Of a stretch of 64,000 nucleotides of DNA, positions 41,729-49,779 are shown piece by piece. The DNA is from SAR202 cluster bacterium bin22 (GTDB lineage Bacteria > Chloroflexota > Dehalococcoidia > Lucifugimonadales > UBA3495). The position numbers and the translations under genes were made by a program. The DNA is taken from contig MPMM01000005.1 in the NCBI GenBank assembly GCA_002238505.1, positions 99,656 to 163,655 on the forward strand. Direction: 5' to 3'. Position 1 is the stretch's first letter. The number at the start of each line of letters is the position of its first letter. The notes under the pieces were generated by a model. It had not been told where the DNA came from, searched no databases, and was given only the letters and a program-made list of their open reading frames with translations.

Positions 41729-43366
41729 ATGAATGTAATGCAGGCCGTGGCCCGAATCCTGAAACTGGAAGGAGTGGAGTGGGTCTCCTGCTTCCCGTCC
41801 AACCAGCTTATCGAGCACGTCGCCCAGGAGGGCATCCGCACCATCATGTTCCGCCAGGAGCGCGGCGCCCTTATGGCCGCCGACGGATACAGCCGCCTCA
41901 ACGGCCGCGAGAAGTTCGGCGTAACCATCACCCAGGGCGGCCCCGGTTCCGAAAACTCCATGGGCGGCCTGGCCCAGGCCTACAGCGATAACGTGCCCAT
42001 CCTTTATCTGCCCGGCGGCCCGGCCCTGTCCCAGTACTCGGTCAAGCCCAACTTCTCCCCCGTCCGCACCTACGCCTCCGTCTCCAAGTCCGGCGAGGTA
42101 ATCACCCAGCCCGGCCAGGTAGCCAGCGTTATGCGCCGCGCCTTCCACGCCCTGCGCAACGGCCGCCCCGGCCCGGTAATCGTCGAGATTCCTGCCGACG
42201 TTGGCACCCAGGAAGTCCCCGATGCCGCCATGTCCTACAACCCGCCCAAGCGCATGCGCCAGGCCCCCGAGCCCAGCGATGTTAAGGAAGCCGTTAACCT
42301 GCTGCTGAATGCCCGGAAGCCCGTCATCTGGTCCGGCATGGGCGTACTCATGGCCGGCGCCACCGAGGAACTCCAGGAATTCGCCGAACTAACCGAGATT
42401 CCCGTTTACTGCACCATGCCCGGCAAGTCCTCCTTCGACGAGCGCCACCCCCTGGCTTTGGGTTCCGGCAGCAGCGCTACGTCCCTGCCCGCCCGCACCT
42501 GGCTCCAGGAGTCCGATGTCCTCTTCGCCGTTGGTTCCAGCATGACCCGCACCAGCTATGGTCAGCCCATCCCCGACGGCAAGGTAATCATCCACAACGT
42601 GGAGAGCATCGACGACATCAACAAGGACTTCTCGGTGGACGTCGGCCTGCCCGGCGACGCCAGGCTGACCCTCAAGGCCATGATTGCCGAGGTCAAGGTT
42701 CAGGCCGGTGACAATGGCCGCAAGGGAACCACCGACATCGCCGACCAGATTTCCAAGATCCGCGACACCTGGATGGCCGAGTGGGAGGACATTCTCAAGA
42801 CCGACGAGACTCCCATCAGCCACTACCGCGTCATCGGCGAACTGGAGCGCACTCTGGACAAGGTGAACAGCATCGTTACCCACGACGCCGGCGCTCCCCG
42901 CGACACCATGATGCCCTTCTACACCGGCACCACTCCCCACAGCTATATCGGCTGGGGCAAGACCACCCACCTGGGCTATGGCATCCCCCTGATGATCGGC
43001 GCCAAGCTGGCCCGCCCCGACAAGTTCTGCCTCAACTTCATGGGCGACGGCGCCTTTGGCATGTCTGGCCTCGACCTGGAGACGGCGGTACGGGCCAATG
43101 CCCCGATAACCACGATTCTGCTCAACAACGGCGGCATGGCCACCTACCCCGGCGGCTACCCCACCGCCAACGAGCTTTACGGCGCCACCCGCATGTCCGG
43201 CGACTATGCCAAGATTGCTGAGGGCATGGGCGCGGTGGGCATCACCGTTACCCAGCCCGGCGAGGTTGCCGACGCCCTGATGCAGGCCCGCCAGCACAAC
43301 GCCGAGGGCCGCACCGTCCTCATCGACATCCACACCGGCCTGGAGGCCCGCCGCTCCAGCTTCTAG
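41729..43366 (+). CDS. Thiamine-pyrophosphate-dependent enzyme (acetolactate synthase-like)
   Basis: A 545-residue three-domain TPP enzyme of the acetohydroxyacid synthase/oxalyl-CoA decarboxylase superfamily. The catalytic Glu is in FRQERGALMAADGYSR, the Gln/Gly loop is TQGGPGSEN, and the Mg-TPP motif is GDGAFGMSGLDLETAVR...LLNNGGM. The central domain lacks clear FAD-site features. GGAGGA precedes the ATG. No regulatory subunit or other branched-chain amino acid genes are nearby, so it is likelier to be a catabolic decarboxylase or ligase than IlvB; the substrate is unknown. Confidence 0.85.
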   Translation: MNVMQAVARILKLEGVEWVSCFPSNQLIEHVAQEGIRTIMFRQERGALMAADGYSRLNGREKFGVTITQGGPGSENSMGGLAQAYSDNVPILYLPGGPALSQYSVKPNFSPVRTYASVSKSGEVITQPGQVASVMRRAFHALRNGRPGPVIVEIPADVGTQEVPDAAMSYNPPKRMRQAPEPSDVKEAVNLLLNARKPVIWSGMGVLMAGATEELQEFAELTEIPVYCTMPGKSSFDERHPLALGSGSSATSLPARTWLQESDVLFAVGSSMTRTSYGQPIPDGKVIIHNVESIDDINKDFSVDVGLPGDARLTLKAMIAEVKVQAGDNGRKGTTDIADQISKIRDTWMAEWEDILKTDETPISHYRVIGELERTLDKVNSIVTHDAGAPRDTMMPFYTGTTPHSYIGWGKTTHLGYGIPLMIGAKLARPDKFCLNFMGDGAFGMSGLDLETAVRANAPITTILLNNGGMATYPGGYPTANELYGATRMSGDYAKIAEGMGAVGITVTQPGEVADALMQARQHNAEGRTVLIDIHTGLEARRSSF

Positions 43367-43397
43367 GCGCAAAAAGGTAACCGCAACCGCAACCAAT

Positions 43398-43425
43398 GCA
43401 GGGGCGCGCGGCCGTGCGCCCCTGC
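43398..43425 (+). terminator. Hairpin after the TPP-enzyme gene
   Basis: 10-bp perfect stem GCAGGGGCGC/GCGCCCCTGC with an 8-base loop, 31 bases after the stop. It shares the GCAGGGGCG start with the palindrome at 14111-14140. Confidence 0.6.
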
Positions 43426-43449
43426 GACATAGGGGAAAACACCTGCCAA

Positions 43450-44076
43450 ATGGGACAGGAGCAGACGCGAAGAATTGGGTTGGTGGTGCTGGCCGGAGTC
43501 GCGTCACTGAGCGCCCTGATCGCGGTGCTTTGGTTGCTGCAAAGCTACCTGCCGGAAGCCGACAATTACAAAGACCTGGCCGATCTCGTCCAAACGGCGC
43601 TGACTATATTGGCGCTGCTTGGCGGCGCCGCCTTCGCGGCCTACAAGCTCGAACTCTTTCGCGACTTCGAGCCCCACCTGACCATTTCCCATGCCATCGG
43701 CCACCGGCCTATTGGAGATGGCTACATTCATTTGGATGTGGCCGTCGTAATGCACAACAACTCGAAAGTTAAAGTGGAGCTGCGGGAGGGATACTTTCTC
43801 CTGCAGCAGATAGTCCCTGTATCAGAGGCTGTGGATTTTCTGGGGGAAAATATGCTGTACCCACCCTGGCCAGTCCTGGACCAGGCGTCATTCAGTTTGG
43901 GGGACACCAGCATTTTCCTGGAACCGGGCCAGTCCCTTCAGGAAGTCTTGCAGTTCATGATTCCCCGTCATGTGGAATCGCTTTTGATTCACTATCTGTT
44001 CTACGATTCGGCGTCGCTGGGTGACAGGTCCAGAGGGTGGGGAATAACAGAGGTCTATGATATAATCGACAACTAA
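43450..44076 (+). CDS. Two-helix membrane protein of unknown function
   Basis: A 208-residue protein. Two hydrophobic segments (LVVLAGVASLSALIAVLWLL and DLVQTALTILALLGGAAFAAY) lie in the first 75 residues, followed by a soluble domain beginning FEPHLTISHAIGHRPIGDGYIHLDVAVVMHN, which looks like a beta-sandwich of unknown type. I do not recognise the family. The ATG at 43450 is chosen because the upstream extension crosses the terminator-type hairpin. The gene is followed closely by a set of small genes on the same strand and differs in composition from the TPP gene. Confidence 0.6.
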   Translation: MGQEQTRRIGLVVLAGVASLSALIAVLWLLQSYLPEADNYKDLADLVQTALTILALLGGAAFAAYKLELFRDFEPHLTISHAIGHRPIGDGYIHLDVAVVMHNNSKVKVELREGYFLLQQIVPVSEAVDFLGENMLYPPWPVLDQASFSLGDTSIFLEPGQSLQEVLQFMIPRHVESLLIHYLFYDSASLGDRSRGWGITEVYDIIDN

Positions 44077-44110
44077 TGGAAGACGTGATCGTTGAAGGAA
44101 GTTAGCTGTC

Positions 44111-44305
44111 ATGTCAATCGTAATTAAGAGGACCGGTCGAAGAGACAATCGGGAAGTCGCCCCACCGGAGGAATCAACAGAGAAGTGGAGGCTCACCCTT
44201 AGCCGGGAAAGGTACCCTACTGCTCCTGTTATCGTGAGAAAGGCCAAAGAGCAGGGTGACAAACCGGAGACTCCGGAGAGTAATGGTTGCGACTCTGCCC
44301 AATAG
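44111..44305 (+). CDS. Small basic protein, paralogue of 44472-44705
   Basis: A 64-residue protein (MSIVIKRTGRRDNREV...). GAAGGAAG lies nine bases before the ATG. The stretch WRLTLSRERYPTAPVIVRKA and following KEQGDKPETPES aligns with WRLYFGRTPGGIPVVRVAKK and PPDTRDSS in the small protein at 44472-44705, which supports both being real genes. It is charged, without membrane segments. Its 3' end overlaps the next short frame. Function unknown. Confidence 0.5.
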   Translation: MSIVIKRTGRRDNREVAPPEESTEKWRLTLSRERYPTAPVIVRKAKEQGDKPETPESNGCDSAQ

Positions 44306-44475
44306 GTCATGGCTGGCAAGCCGCCGGTCACCTTCGTGAAGAGGCCAGCCGTCTGTACACAGAAGGCTCGTGGGCATGCTCAAGCCAGTCAGAACAGGCT
44401 GATCTTCTTGAAGCTGTTCAATCGCCGGTGGTTCAACTGATCTCGGATATCCCCTTCCTGAACTACTCCACGTGA
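44287..44475 (+). CDS. Short overlapping ORF between two small paralogues
   Basis: A 62-residue frame from a TTG at 44287. Its composition (LREEASRLYTEGSW; EQADLLEAVQSPVVQLISDI) is that of a real acidic helical protein rather than a shadow. Its stop overlaps the GTG start of the next gene by four bases (GTGA), the usual sign of translational coupling. The TTG start has no strong ribosome site and overlaps the previous gene by 19 bases. Function unknown. Confidence 0.4.
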   Translation: MRLCPIGHGWQAAGHLREEASRLYTEGSWACSSQSEQADLLEAVQSPVVQLISDIPFLNYST

Positions 44476-44705
44476 ATCAGAGCGATAATTCCAGGGTAGC
44501 TGTGCCGTCCTCGTTCAGAAAACAGGAAAAGGCCAAAACCCGGAAAGGGGACTCGGCAGACGCCAGCAGACCCGGAAATTCGTGGCGACTGTACTTCGGG
44601 CGCACCCCGGGCGGTATTCCTGTCGTCAGGGTAGCCAAGAAGGGTTACCAACCTCCTGATACCAGGGATTCTTCCGAAGGCGCAGAGGAAAACAGGAGCA
44701 ATTAA
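44472..44705 (+). CDS. Small basic protein, paralogue of 44111-44305
   Basis: A 77-residue protein from a GTG start that overlaps the stop of the previous frame (GTGA). The core WRLYFGRTPGGIPVVRVAKK resembles that of the 64-residue protein two genes upstream. The N-terminal part is Ser/Lys-rich (FRKQEKAKTRKGDSADASR) and probably disordered. No family is recognised; the paired paralogues around an acidic protein could be a small complex. Confidence 0.5.
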   Translation: MNQSDNSRVAVPSSFRKQEKAKTRKGDSADASRPGNSWRLYFGRTPGGIPVVRVAKKGYQPPDTRDSSEGAEENRSN

Positions 44706-44808
44706 GCAGCCTGCAACCGTATAGGTTGGCGTACCGCTTTCTCTCCACCCCCAAGAATCATCTCCTCGCTGCCCCTCCAAAAGAAGCGCCTGCTGTCATA
44801 AACAAGAA

Positions 44809-44845
44809 AGGGCCGGGGGTTCCTCAAGCAGGAAACCCTGGCCCT
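44809..44845. terminator. Strong imperfect hairpin between convergent genes
   Basis: AGGGCCGGGGGTTCC pairs with GGAAACCCTGGCCCT, with one mismatch and one wobble, around a 7-base loop. It lies between the small-gene cluster and the convergent FAH-family gene. Confidence 0.6.
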
Positions 44846-44873
44846 GAATTCGCCCTGGCCTGAAGAGTAGCGG

Positions 44874-45662
44874 TTACTTCTCCCACACCACCGGGTTGCT
44901 CAGGGTGCCAATGCCCTCGACCTCGATGTCGATTACATCGCCATCCTTCATGTTCTCGGGGGCGCCGTCGGTGCCCATCCAGACTACGTCTCCCGGGACC
45001 AGCGTCAGGTACTTGCTCATGCGGCTGATGTAGTGCTTCACCCCAAAAATAGCGCCCGACATGTTGTACTTGCTGATGAAGTTGCCGTTGAGGACAATCC
45101 GGACCTCGCAGTTCTCCGGGTCCACGCCGTCGGTGACTATCCAGGGGCCCATGGGCTTGAAGGTGTCGGTGTTCTTGCCCCGCCACATGGTGCGGTCGTT
45201 CCGCTGCCAGTGCCTCTCGCTGACATCGTTGCCGATGGTATAGCCAAAGACATAGTCCAGCGCTTCCTCTTCCGAGACGTTCTTGCACTGCTTCCCGATA
45301 ATTACGACCAGTTCGCCCTCGTACTGGAGTTGCTCGTGGGCGTCGCTGGGCACCACAATCGCCTCTCCCTCGGCAACCAGGGCATTGTTGGCCCGGTAGC
45401 CCACGTCGGCGGCGTCCGGGAACTGGGGTTCCTCCCCGCGCTTGGCGGCCATTTCCGCCACATGCTCCCGGAAATTAATGCCTGCCGCGTAGAAGGTAGG
45501 GGGAATAACCGGCACCAGCAGTTTTACGTCGCTAAGAGGCTGGCTGTTGCTCGTCCTCTCGTAAGCGCCGCGTATAGGGTCCCCGCTAACCTGGATAACA
45601 TTGTCGCCCTCGATCATACCGTAGGACGGGCCGTCTGCGGTCTGGAATCTGCACCACTTCAT
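44874..45662 (-). CDS. Fumarylacetoacetate hydrolase-family protein
   Basis: A 262-residue FAH-fold enzyme. The metal ligands are in YEGELVVIIGK and GYTIGNDVSERHWQ; WRGKNTDTFKPMGPWIVT and GDVVWMGTDGAPENMKDGDVIDIEVEGIGTLSNPV complete the family core. Relatives hydrolyse or decarboxylate acylpyruvates and 2-hydroxyhepta-2,4-dienedioates in aromatic degradation. The short N-terminal domain is typical of this subgroup. GGAGGA is 7 bases before the ATG. Monocistronic; the substrate is unknown. Confidence 0.9.
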   Translation of the reverse strand: MKWCRFQTADGPSYGMIEGDNVIQVSGDPIRGAYERTSNSQPLSDVKLLVPVIPPTFYAAGINFREHVAEMAAKRGEEPQFPDAADVGYRANNALVAEGEAIVVPSDAHEQLQYEGELVVIIGKQCKNVSEEEALDYVFGYTIGNDVSERHWQRNDRTMWRGKNTDTFKPMGPWIVTDGVDPENCEVRIVLNGNFISKYNMSGAIFGVKHYISRMSKYLTLVPGDVVWMGTDGAPENMKDGDVIDIEVEGIGTLSNPVVWEK

Positions 45663-46434
45663 AGCTAATTCCTCCGTTCAGGGTCATTGCAGAATAGGTT
45701 CGACATGCCCCAATTCTTGCATTTACCCCGTGGTCGGTCAAGCGTACGCGGCGGGTTTCGCAGGGCTATCGCATTTCAGCTTCGGGGCAACTGCGCATCG
45801 CTCCCCCCAGGCAGGAACCTCGAACCTGGGGGGAATTACCGCTCACGTAAGATTTTCAAAAGGCACTAGCCCTGGCGGGTTTCGCCTGCGGAAACTGCCA
45901 CCTACTGCCCGGCAGGCCCGGCCGCGGCAACCACTGCCGCCCACCCGGACCCGCAAGGGATAAAATGTTACGAAAAGCGGCCATCAGGTTGTCGCTATCC
46001 CGATATCGCCAATTAAAATCTCGTTGACAACAAATATACGCCAATGTTAAACTTGGCCCAATTGACCTTTGTACGTTTACGGCTTGGCTGGGTGCTCTCC
46101 AGTGCAATTCCAGAAGCGTTCGTCCCGGCGTCCGAGTTCGGCCCGGGATTTCAGGTTGGAAACATAAACTACGGCGCGGGCCCTGGGAATAGTTCCGCTA
46201 TAGAAAATGACAGCCACCCGGAAATCCTCCAGCCCCCATCCTCGGGGCATTAATTTTGTTCTAGAGTCTTCCCTTTTGTATTTCCCTGTCCGACGGCCTT
46301 TTAAGGTCAGGACGTAGGGTGCCCTTTTCCCCGGAATAGTTCATTGGGCCATACCTTGCGCTACAATGGAAGTCCGCAAGGTGGCAAAGTTTGAAAACAA
46401 AGTCCTGAGCATTAGGATCAGGAGGAGATAGGCA
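45663..46434. other. Intergenic region with repeats and a possible promoter
   Basis: About 770 bases between divergent genes. It holds a strong 10-bp stem at 45802-45834 (TCCCCCCAGG/CCTGGGGGGA) inside a stretch resembling 63480-63545. A -35/-10-like pair TTGACA (46024-46029) and TTAAAC (46047-46052), spaced by 17, points toward the korA-like gene. A 69-codon frame at 46044 is probably chance. Confidence 0.45.
46024..46052 (+). promoter_or_regulatory. Sigma-70-like promoter candidate
   Basis: TTGACA and TTAAAC separated by 17 bases in an AT-rich patch. It points toward the 2-oxoacid:ferredoxin oxidoreductase genes but lies about 380 bases before them, so it may serve a leader or nothing. Confidence 0.3.
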
Positions 46435-48150
46435 ATGCAGATGCGCGACTTTGTCGTCCGCTTCGCCGGTGAAGGCGGGCAGGGCGTAGTGACATCGGCG
46501 GAAGGTCTGGCCCAGGCTTCAACCCAGGTGGGTTACCACGCCCTTACCTACGCCACTTTCCCATCGCAGATCCTGGGCGGCCCAACCTGGACCCAGGCCC
46601 GGATTTCGGTGGATCCCATTCTCAGCGCCGGTGACGATGTGGATGTGCTGGTCGCATTCAATCGTGAAGCCTACGACACCCACCGGGAAGATGTCCGGGA
46701 CGGCGGACTGGTCATTTACAACTCCAACGACTTCCAACTGGACGGCGATGACCGCAGCTACGGCCTCCCCATAGACGAACTGGCGCGAACCACCGGCAAC
46801 AACCGGGCGGCCAACATGGTTATCATGGGCGCCCTGGCCCACCTGGTGAACATGCCCCAGACTTACCTGGAGGAGTTCGTCGAAGCCCGATTCCGACGAG
46901 GCAGGGCCAACGACGACGAAATCATCGACTCCAACAACCTGGCCCTGAAACTGGGCCGGGACGAGACCTCCCAAAGCGGCTTTGTCCTTGGCGACCTTAC
47001 CCCTCCTGAAATGCCCGAGTACCCCCAGGTAATGTTGAAGGGCAACGAGGCAATATCCCTCGGCGCTCTGGCCGCCGGTCTCGACTTCTACGTCGGATAC
47101 CCCATTTCCCCCGCTACTACAATCCTTGTCTTTATGGAGCGCAATCTGGTCGGCGAGGGCAAGTTTGCCTACCAGGTCAGCTCCGAGATTGAGTCCATCA
47201 CCGCCCTCCTTGGCGGCGGATACGCCGGAAAGAAAGCCATGACTGCCACCGCCGGCCCCGGCTTCTCGCTCATGAGCGAAGGTCTTGGCCTGGGCTGGAT
47301 GGCCGAAATCCCCCTCGTGGTGGTTGACGTCCAGCGGGGTGGCCCCGCCACCGGACTGCCTACCAAGACTGAACAGTCCGACCTGCTGGCCTGCATGTTC
47401 CCGGCCCACGGCGACGTGAAGCTGCCGGTCATAGCAGTTGGTACGGTGGAAGAATGCTTCTTCGGCGCCGTCAAAGCCCTGAACTGGGCCGAGCGCTACC
47501 AGGGTCCGGTAATCCTCATGACGGAAATGGCCCTGGCCGAGCGGGTGCAGAATATCCACCGCCCCGACCTTTCCAAGGTTCAGCCCGAACGGCGGATGAT
47601 CTACGACGGCAACAACGGTTACAACCGGTACCAGGGTAATGAGATTTCTCCCATGCCCTTGCCCGGCGGCCCGGGAGCCTACGTGGCCAACGGCAGCGAG
47701 CATGACGAGATGGGCGACACCACTCACCTCCCCAGCCGCCATGTCCAGATGACGGAGCGGCGGTTCGGCAAGCTCAAGCTGCTGGAAGAGAACGAGTATG
47801 AAGCCGAGAACACCAATGAGCCCGTGGCGGTAATGCCCTGGGGCGGCTCCAAGGGCCCGGCCCTGGAAGCCTTCAACCAGCTCCAGGAGCAGGGCGTTTC
47901 CGTAGGCTGGTACTACACCATGCTGCTAAGTCCGTTGCCGCCCAAACTGCTGGAAGAGTTGCGCCAGAAGGAACTGGTGATAGTCCCGGAGCTTAACTAC
48001 CAGGGCCAGTTCTCGGGCATTCTCCGGTCCCAGGGCGTGAACGCGGTATCCATTACCCAGTACACCGGCCTTCCCTTCAAGGTACGGGACCTGGTGAAGC
48101 GCATCACCGAGATGAACAATTCCCATCGCAAGGAGATGGTGCGAGCATGA
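46435..48150 (+). CDS. korA: 2-oxoacid:ferredoxin oxidoreductase, fused gamma-alpha subunit
   Basis: A 571-residue subunit. The first ~190 residues form the gamma domain (RFAGEGGQGVVTSAEGLAQA), and the rest is the alpha (pyrimidine-binding) domain starting near LKGNEAISLGALAAGLDFYVGYPISPATTILVFME. This fused layout is typical of 2-oxoglutarate ferredoxin oxidoreductases, which make succinyl-CoA and reduced ferredoxin, or run in reverse. AGGAGGAG lies about seven bases before the ATG. The beta subunit gene overlaps its end by four bases. No ferredoxin gene is adjacent. Confidence 0.92.
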   Translation: MQMRDFVVRFAGEGGQGVVTSAEGLAQASTQVGYHALTYATFPSQILGGPTWTQARISVDPILSAGDDVDVLVAFNREAYDTHREDVRDGGLVIYNSNDFQLDGDDRSYGLPIDELARTTGNNRAANMVIMGALAHLVNMPQTYLEEFVEARFRRGRANDDEIIDSNNLALKLGRDETSQSGFVLGDLTPPEMPEYPQVMLKGNEAISLGALAAGLDFYVGYPISPATTILVFMERNLVGEGKFAYQVSSEIESITALLGGGYAGKKAMTATAGPGFSLMSEGLGLGWMAEIPLVVVDVQRGGPATGLPTKTEQSDLLACMFPAHGDVKLPVIAVGTVEECFFGAVKALNWAERYQGPVILMTEMALAERVQNIHRPDLSKVQPERRMIYDGNNGYNRYQGNEISPMPLPGGPGAYVANGSEHDEMGDTTHLPSRHVQMTERRFGKLKLLEENEYEAENTNEPVAVMPWGGSKGPALEAFNQLQEQGVSVGWYYTMLLSPLPPKLLEELRQKELVIVPELNYQGQFSGILRSQGVNAVSITQYTGLPFKVRDLVKRITEMNNSHRKEMVRA

Positions 48151-49013
48151 GCAAGAAGAATCCTGAATACGATTTCAAATGGTGCCCCGGTTGCGGTGAC
48201 TTCGGCGTTCGTCGCGCCATTGAGTTCGCGATGATCAACCGGCTGGAGGAGACCGGCCAGCCCATGGAAAACAACGTGGTGGTGGCGGGCATTGGCTGCT
48301 CCGGCAACCTGGTCCACCTGCTGGAAGGCCAGCAGCCCTACGGCTTCCACGGGATTCACGGCCGCACCCTGCCCGTGGCAATGGGCGTAAAGATGGCCCG
48401 CCCGGAACTGAACGTGGTGGTAGTTGCCGGTGATGGCGACTTCCTCAGCATTGGTGGCGAGCACATCGGCCCCCAGGCGGCCCGGAACCTGAACATCTGC
48501 GCCGTGATAATGGACAACGGTGTCTATGGGTTGACCAAGGGCCAGAGTTCCCCCACCACCCAGCTTGGCACCGTTACCAGCTCCACTCCTTACGGCAAGA
48601 TCGAAGCGGAAGCCGATCCCCTGGAACTGTACCTTACCCTGGGCGCTACCTACATCGCTTCCGGTTTCTCCGGACAGCCCCGGGAGCTGGCCAAGCTGAT
48701 TAACCAGGGCATGGACCACGAGGGTTTCGCCATGGTCCACGTCCAGTCACCCTGCACCACTTACAACGATACCTACGAGCTGATGAAGGGCAACGCCCGC
48801 AAGGGCATTGAGCCGCTGATGTACGACATCCCGGAAGAGCACGACGTATCCGACAAGGGCGCGGCCTACAACCTGATCCACCAGCGGGGTTTGCCGGTGG
48901 GCGTGATATACAAGGACGAGACTCGCCCGTCCCTGCAGCAGCGGCTGGAAGATATCAAGGCCAAGGCCCCCCGCCGTTCCGTCGAGGATCTTATGGACAG
49001 CTTCGCCTTCTAG
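48147..49013 (+). CDS. korB: 2-oxoacid:ferredoxin oxidoreductase beta subunit
   Basis: A 288-residue TPP- and cluster-binding subunit. Cluster cysteines are in KWCPGCGDFGVRRA, GIGCSGNLVH and a later SPCTTYNDTY. The TPP motif is GDGDFLSIGGEHIGPQAARNLNICAVIMDNGVYGLTKGQ. Its ATG overlaps the stop of the alpha gene (ATGA), so the subunits are made together. The substrate is most likely 2-oxoglutarate, but other 2-oxoacids are possible. A strong terminator follows at 49126. Confidence 0.93.
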   Translation: MSKKNPEYDFKWCPGCGDFGVRRAIEFAMINRLEETGQPMENNVVVAGIGCSGNLVHLLEGQQPYGFHGIHGRTLPVAMGVKMARPELNVVVVAGDGDFLSIGGEHIGPQAARNLNICAVIMDNGVYGLTKGQSSPTTQLGTVTSSTPYGKIEAEADPLELYLTLGATYIASGFSGQPRELAKLINQGMDHEGFAMVHVQSPCTTYNDTYELMKGNARKGIEPLMYDIPEEHDVSDKGAAYNLIHQRGLPVGVIYKDETRPSLQQRLEDIKAKAPRRSVEDLMDSFAF

Positions 49014-49125
49014 GGTTTAGCAGTTCAACAGCATCGCAACGATGGCTTGGGGTTTAACCGTCATCATTTCAAACCTGTTGGCCCACCAGCCAGCCGCGCC
49101 TTCGGCCAATACACTGAACACTGGA

Positions 49126-49160
49126 AACTCCCCGCCAAGTTGGGCGGGGAGTTCTCTTTC
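49126..49160 (+). terminator. Intrinsic terminator after korB
   Basis: Perfect 11-bp stem AACTCCCCGCC/GGCGGGGAGTT with a 6-base loop, followed by CTCTTTCT, about 110 bases after the korB stop. Its position argues that the next gene starts at 49183, not at 49042. Confidence 0.8.
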
Positions 49161-49182
49161 TCCCAATGCGGCCGTATTTCTT

Positions 49183-49758
49183 ATGAACTACACAAACTAT
49201 GGAATACTGGTCGTCATTCTCCTGTTCGTGTTTGCCACGTTCTACATGACCCGGGCGGGAAACACCGCCCGCGAAGAATTCAGGGCGGCCCAGCCAACTC
49301 CGGCCAATGCCGGGATTCACACCGCCACCGGGGCCTCCCCTGAAGGGATGACCCTGGAAGAAGCTCGCAGCGCGGTGGACTTTCACATATTGACTCCGGC
49401 GTACCTGCCTCCGGGTTACCGGCAATGGGAAAAGGTCTTCGTCCGGCCGGACCCTTTGGAAATCAGCCGCGTCAAGGGAGTACTACTGCAATACCTTCCG
49501 GATACCTCGCCAGGAGGGGACCAGGACCCTCCCGAGATTCTCATCACCCAGCACACCGGCGCCAGCAGCGAAATGTCCGTAGTGAATTCGTTGAAACTCC
49601 CTCCAGTGGACATCGGGAGATTTCAAGCCCGGGTGGGGCAGGTCGCCGACGGGACCACCAGCATCATCTGGGATGACCCTGATCGCGGCGTTTACGTTTG
49701 GGTCGAGAGCGGAATTTCTCAGGAGGAACTCACCAAAGTAGCCCGGTCGCTTCATTAG
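49183..49758 (+). CDS. Membrane-anchored DUF4367-like protein
   Basis: A 191-residue protein with one N-terminal transmembrane segment (YGILVVILLFVFATFYM), a short linker, and a C-terminal domain like DUF4367: SAVDFHILTPAYLPPGY, then ISRVKGVLLQYL, and the ending VYVWVESGISQEELTKVARSL. DUF4367 domains occur in anti-sigma factors and sporulation lipoproteins; no sigma factor is adjacent. The start at 49183 is preferred to 49042 because the longer version would be translated across the terminator hairpin. Confidence 0.65.
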   Translation: MNYTNYGILVVILLFVFATFYMTRAGNTAREEFRAAQPTPANAGIHTATGASPEGMTLEEARSAVDFHILTPAYLPPGYRQWEKVFVRPDPLEISRVKGVLLQYLPDTSPGGDQDPPEILITQHTGASSEMSVVNSLKLPPVDIGRFQARVGQVADGTTSIIWDDPDRGVYVWVESGISQEELTKVARSLH

Positions 49759-49779
49759 CTGTTCTATCCAGGGAAAAGC

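Noticed and set aside
46044..46253. 69-codon open frame upstream of the korA-like gene
   Set aside because: No similarity or ribosome site; it overlaps the promoter-like sequence.
49042..49182. Earlier start for the DUF4367-like protein
   Set aside because: Translation would run through a strong terminator hairpin at 49126-49160.
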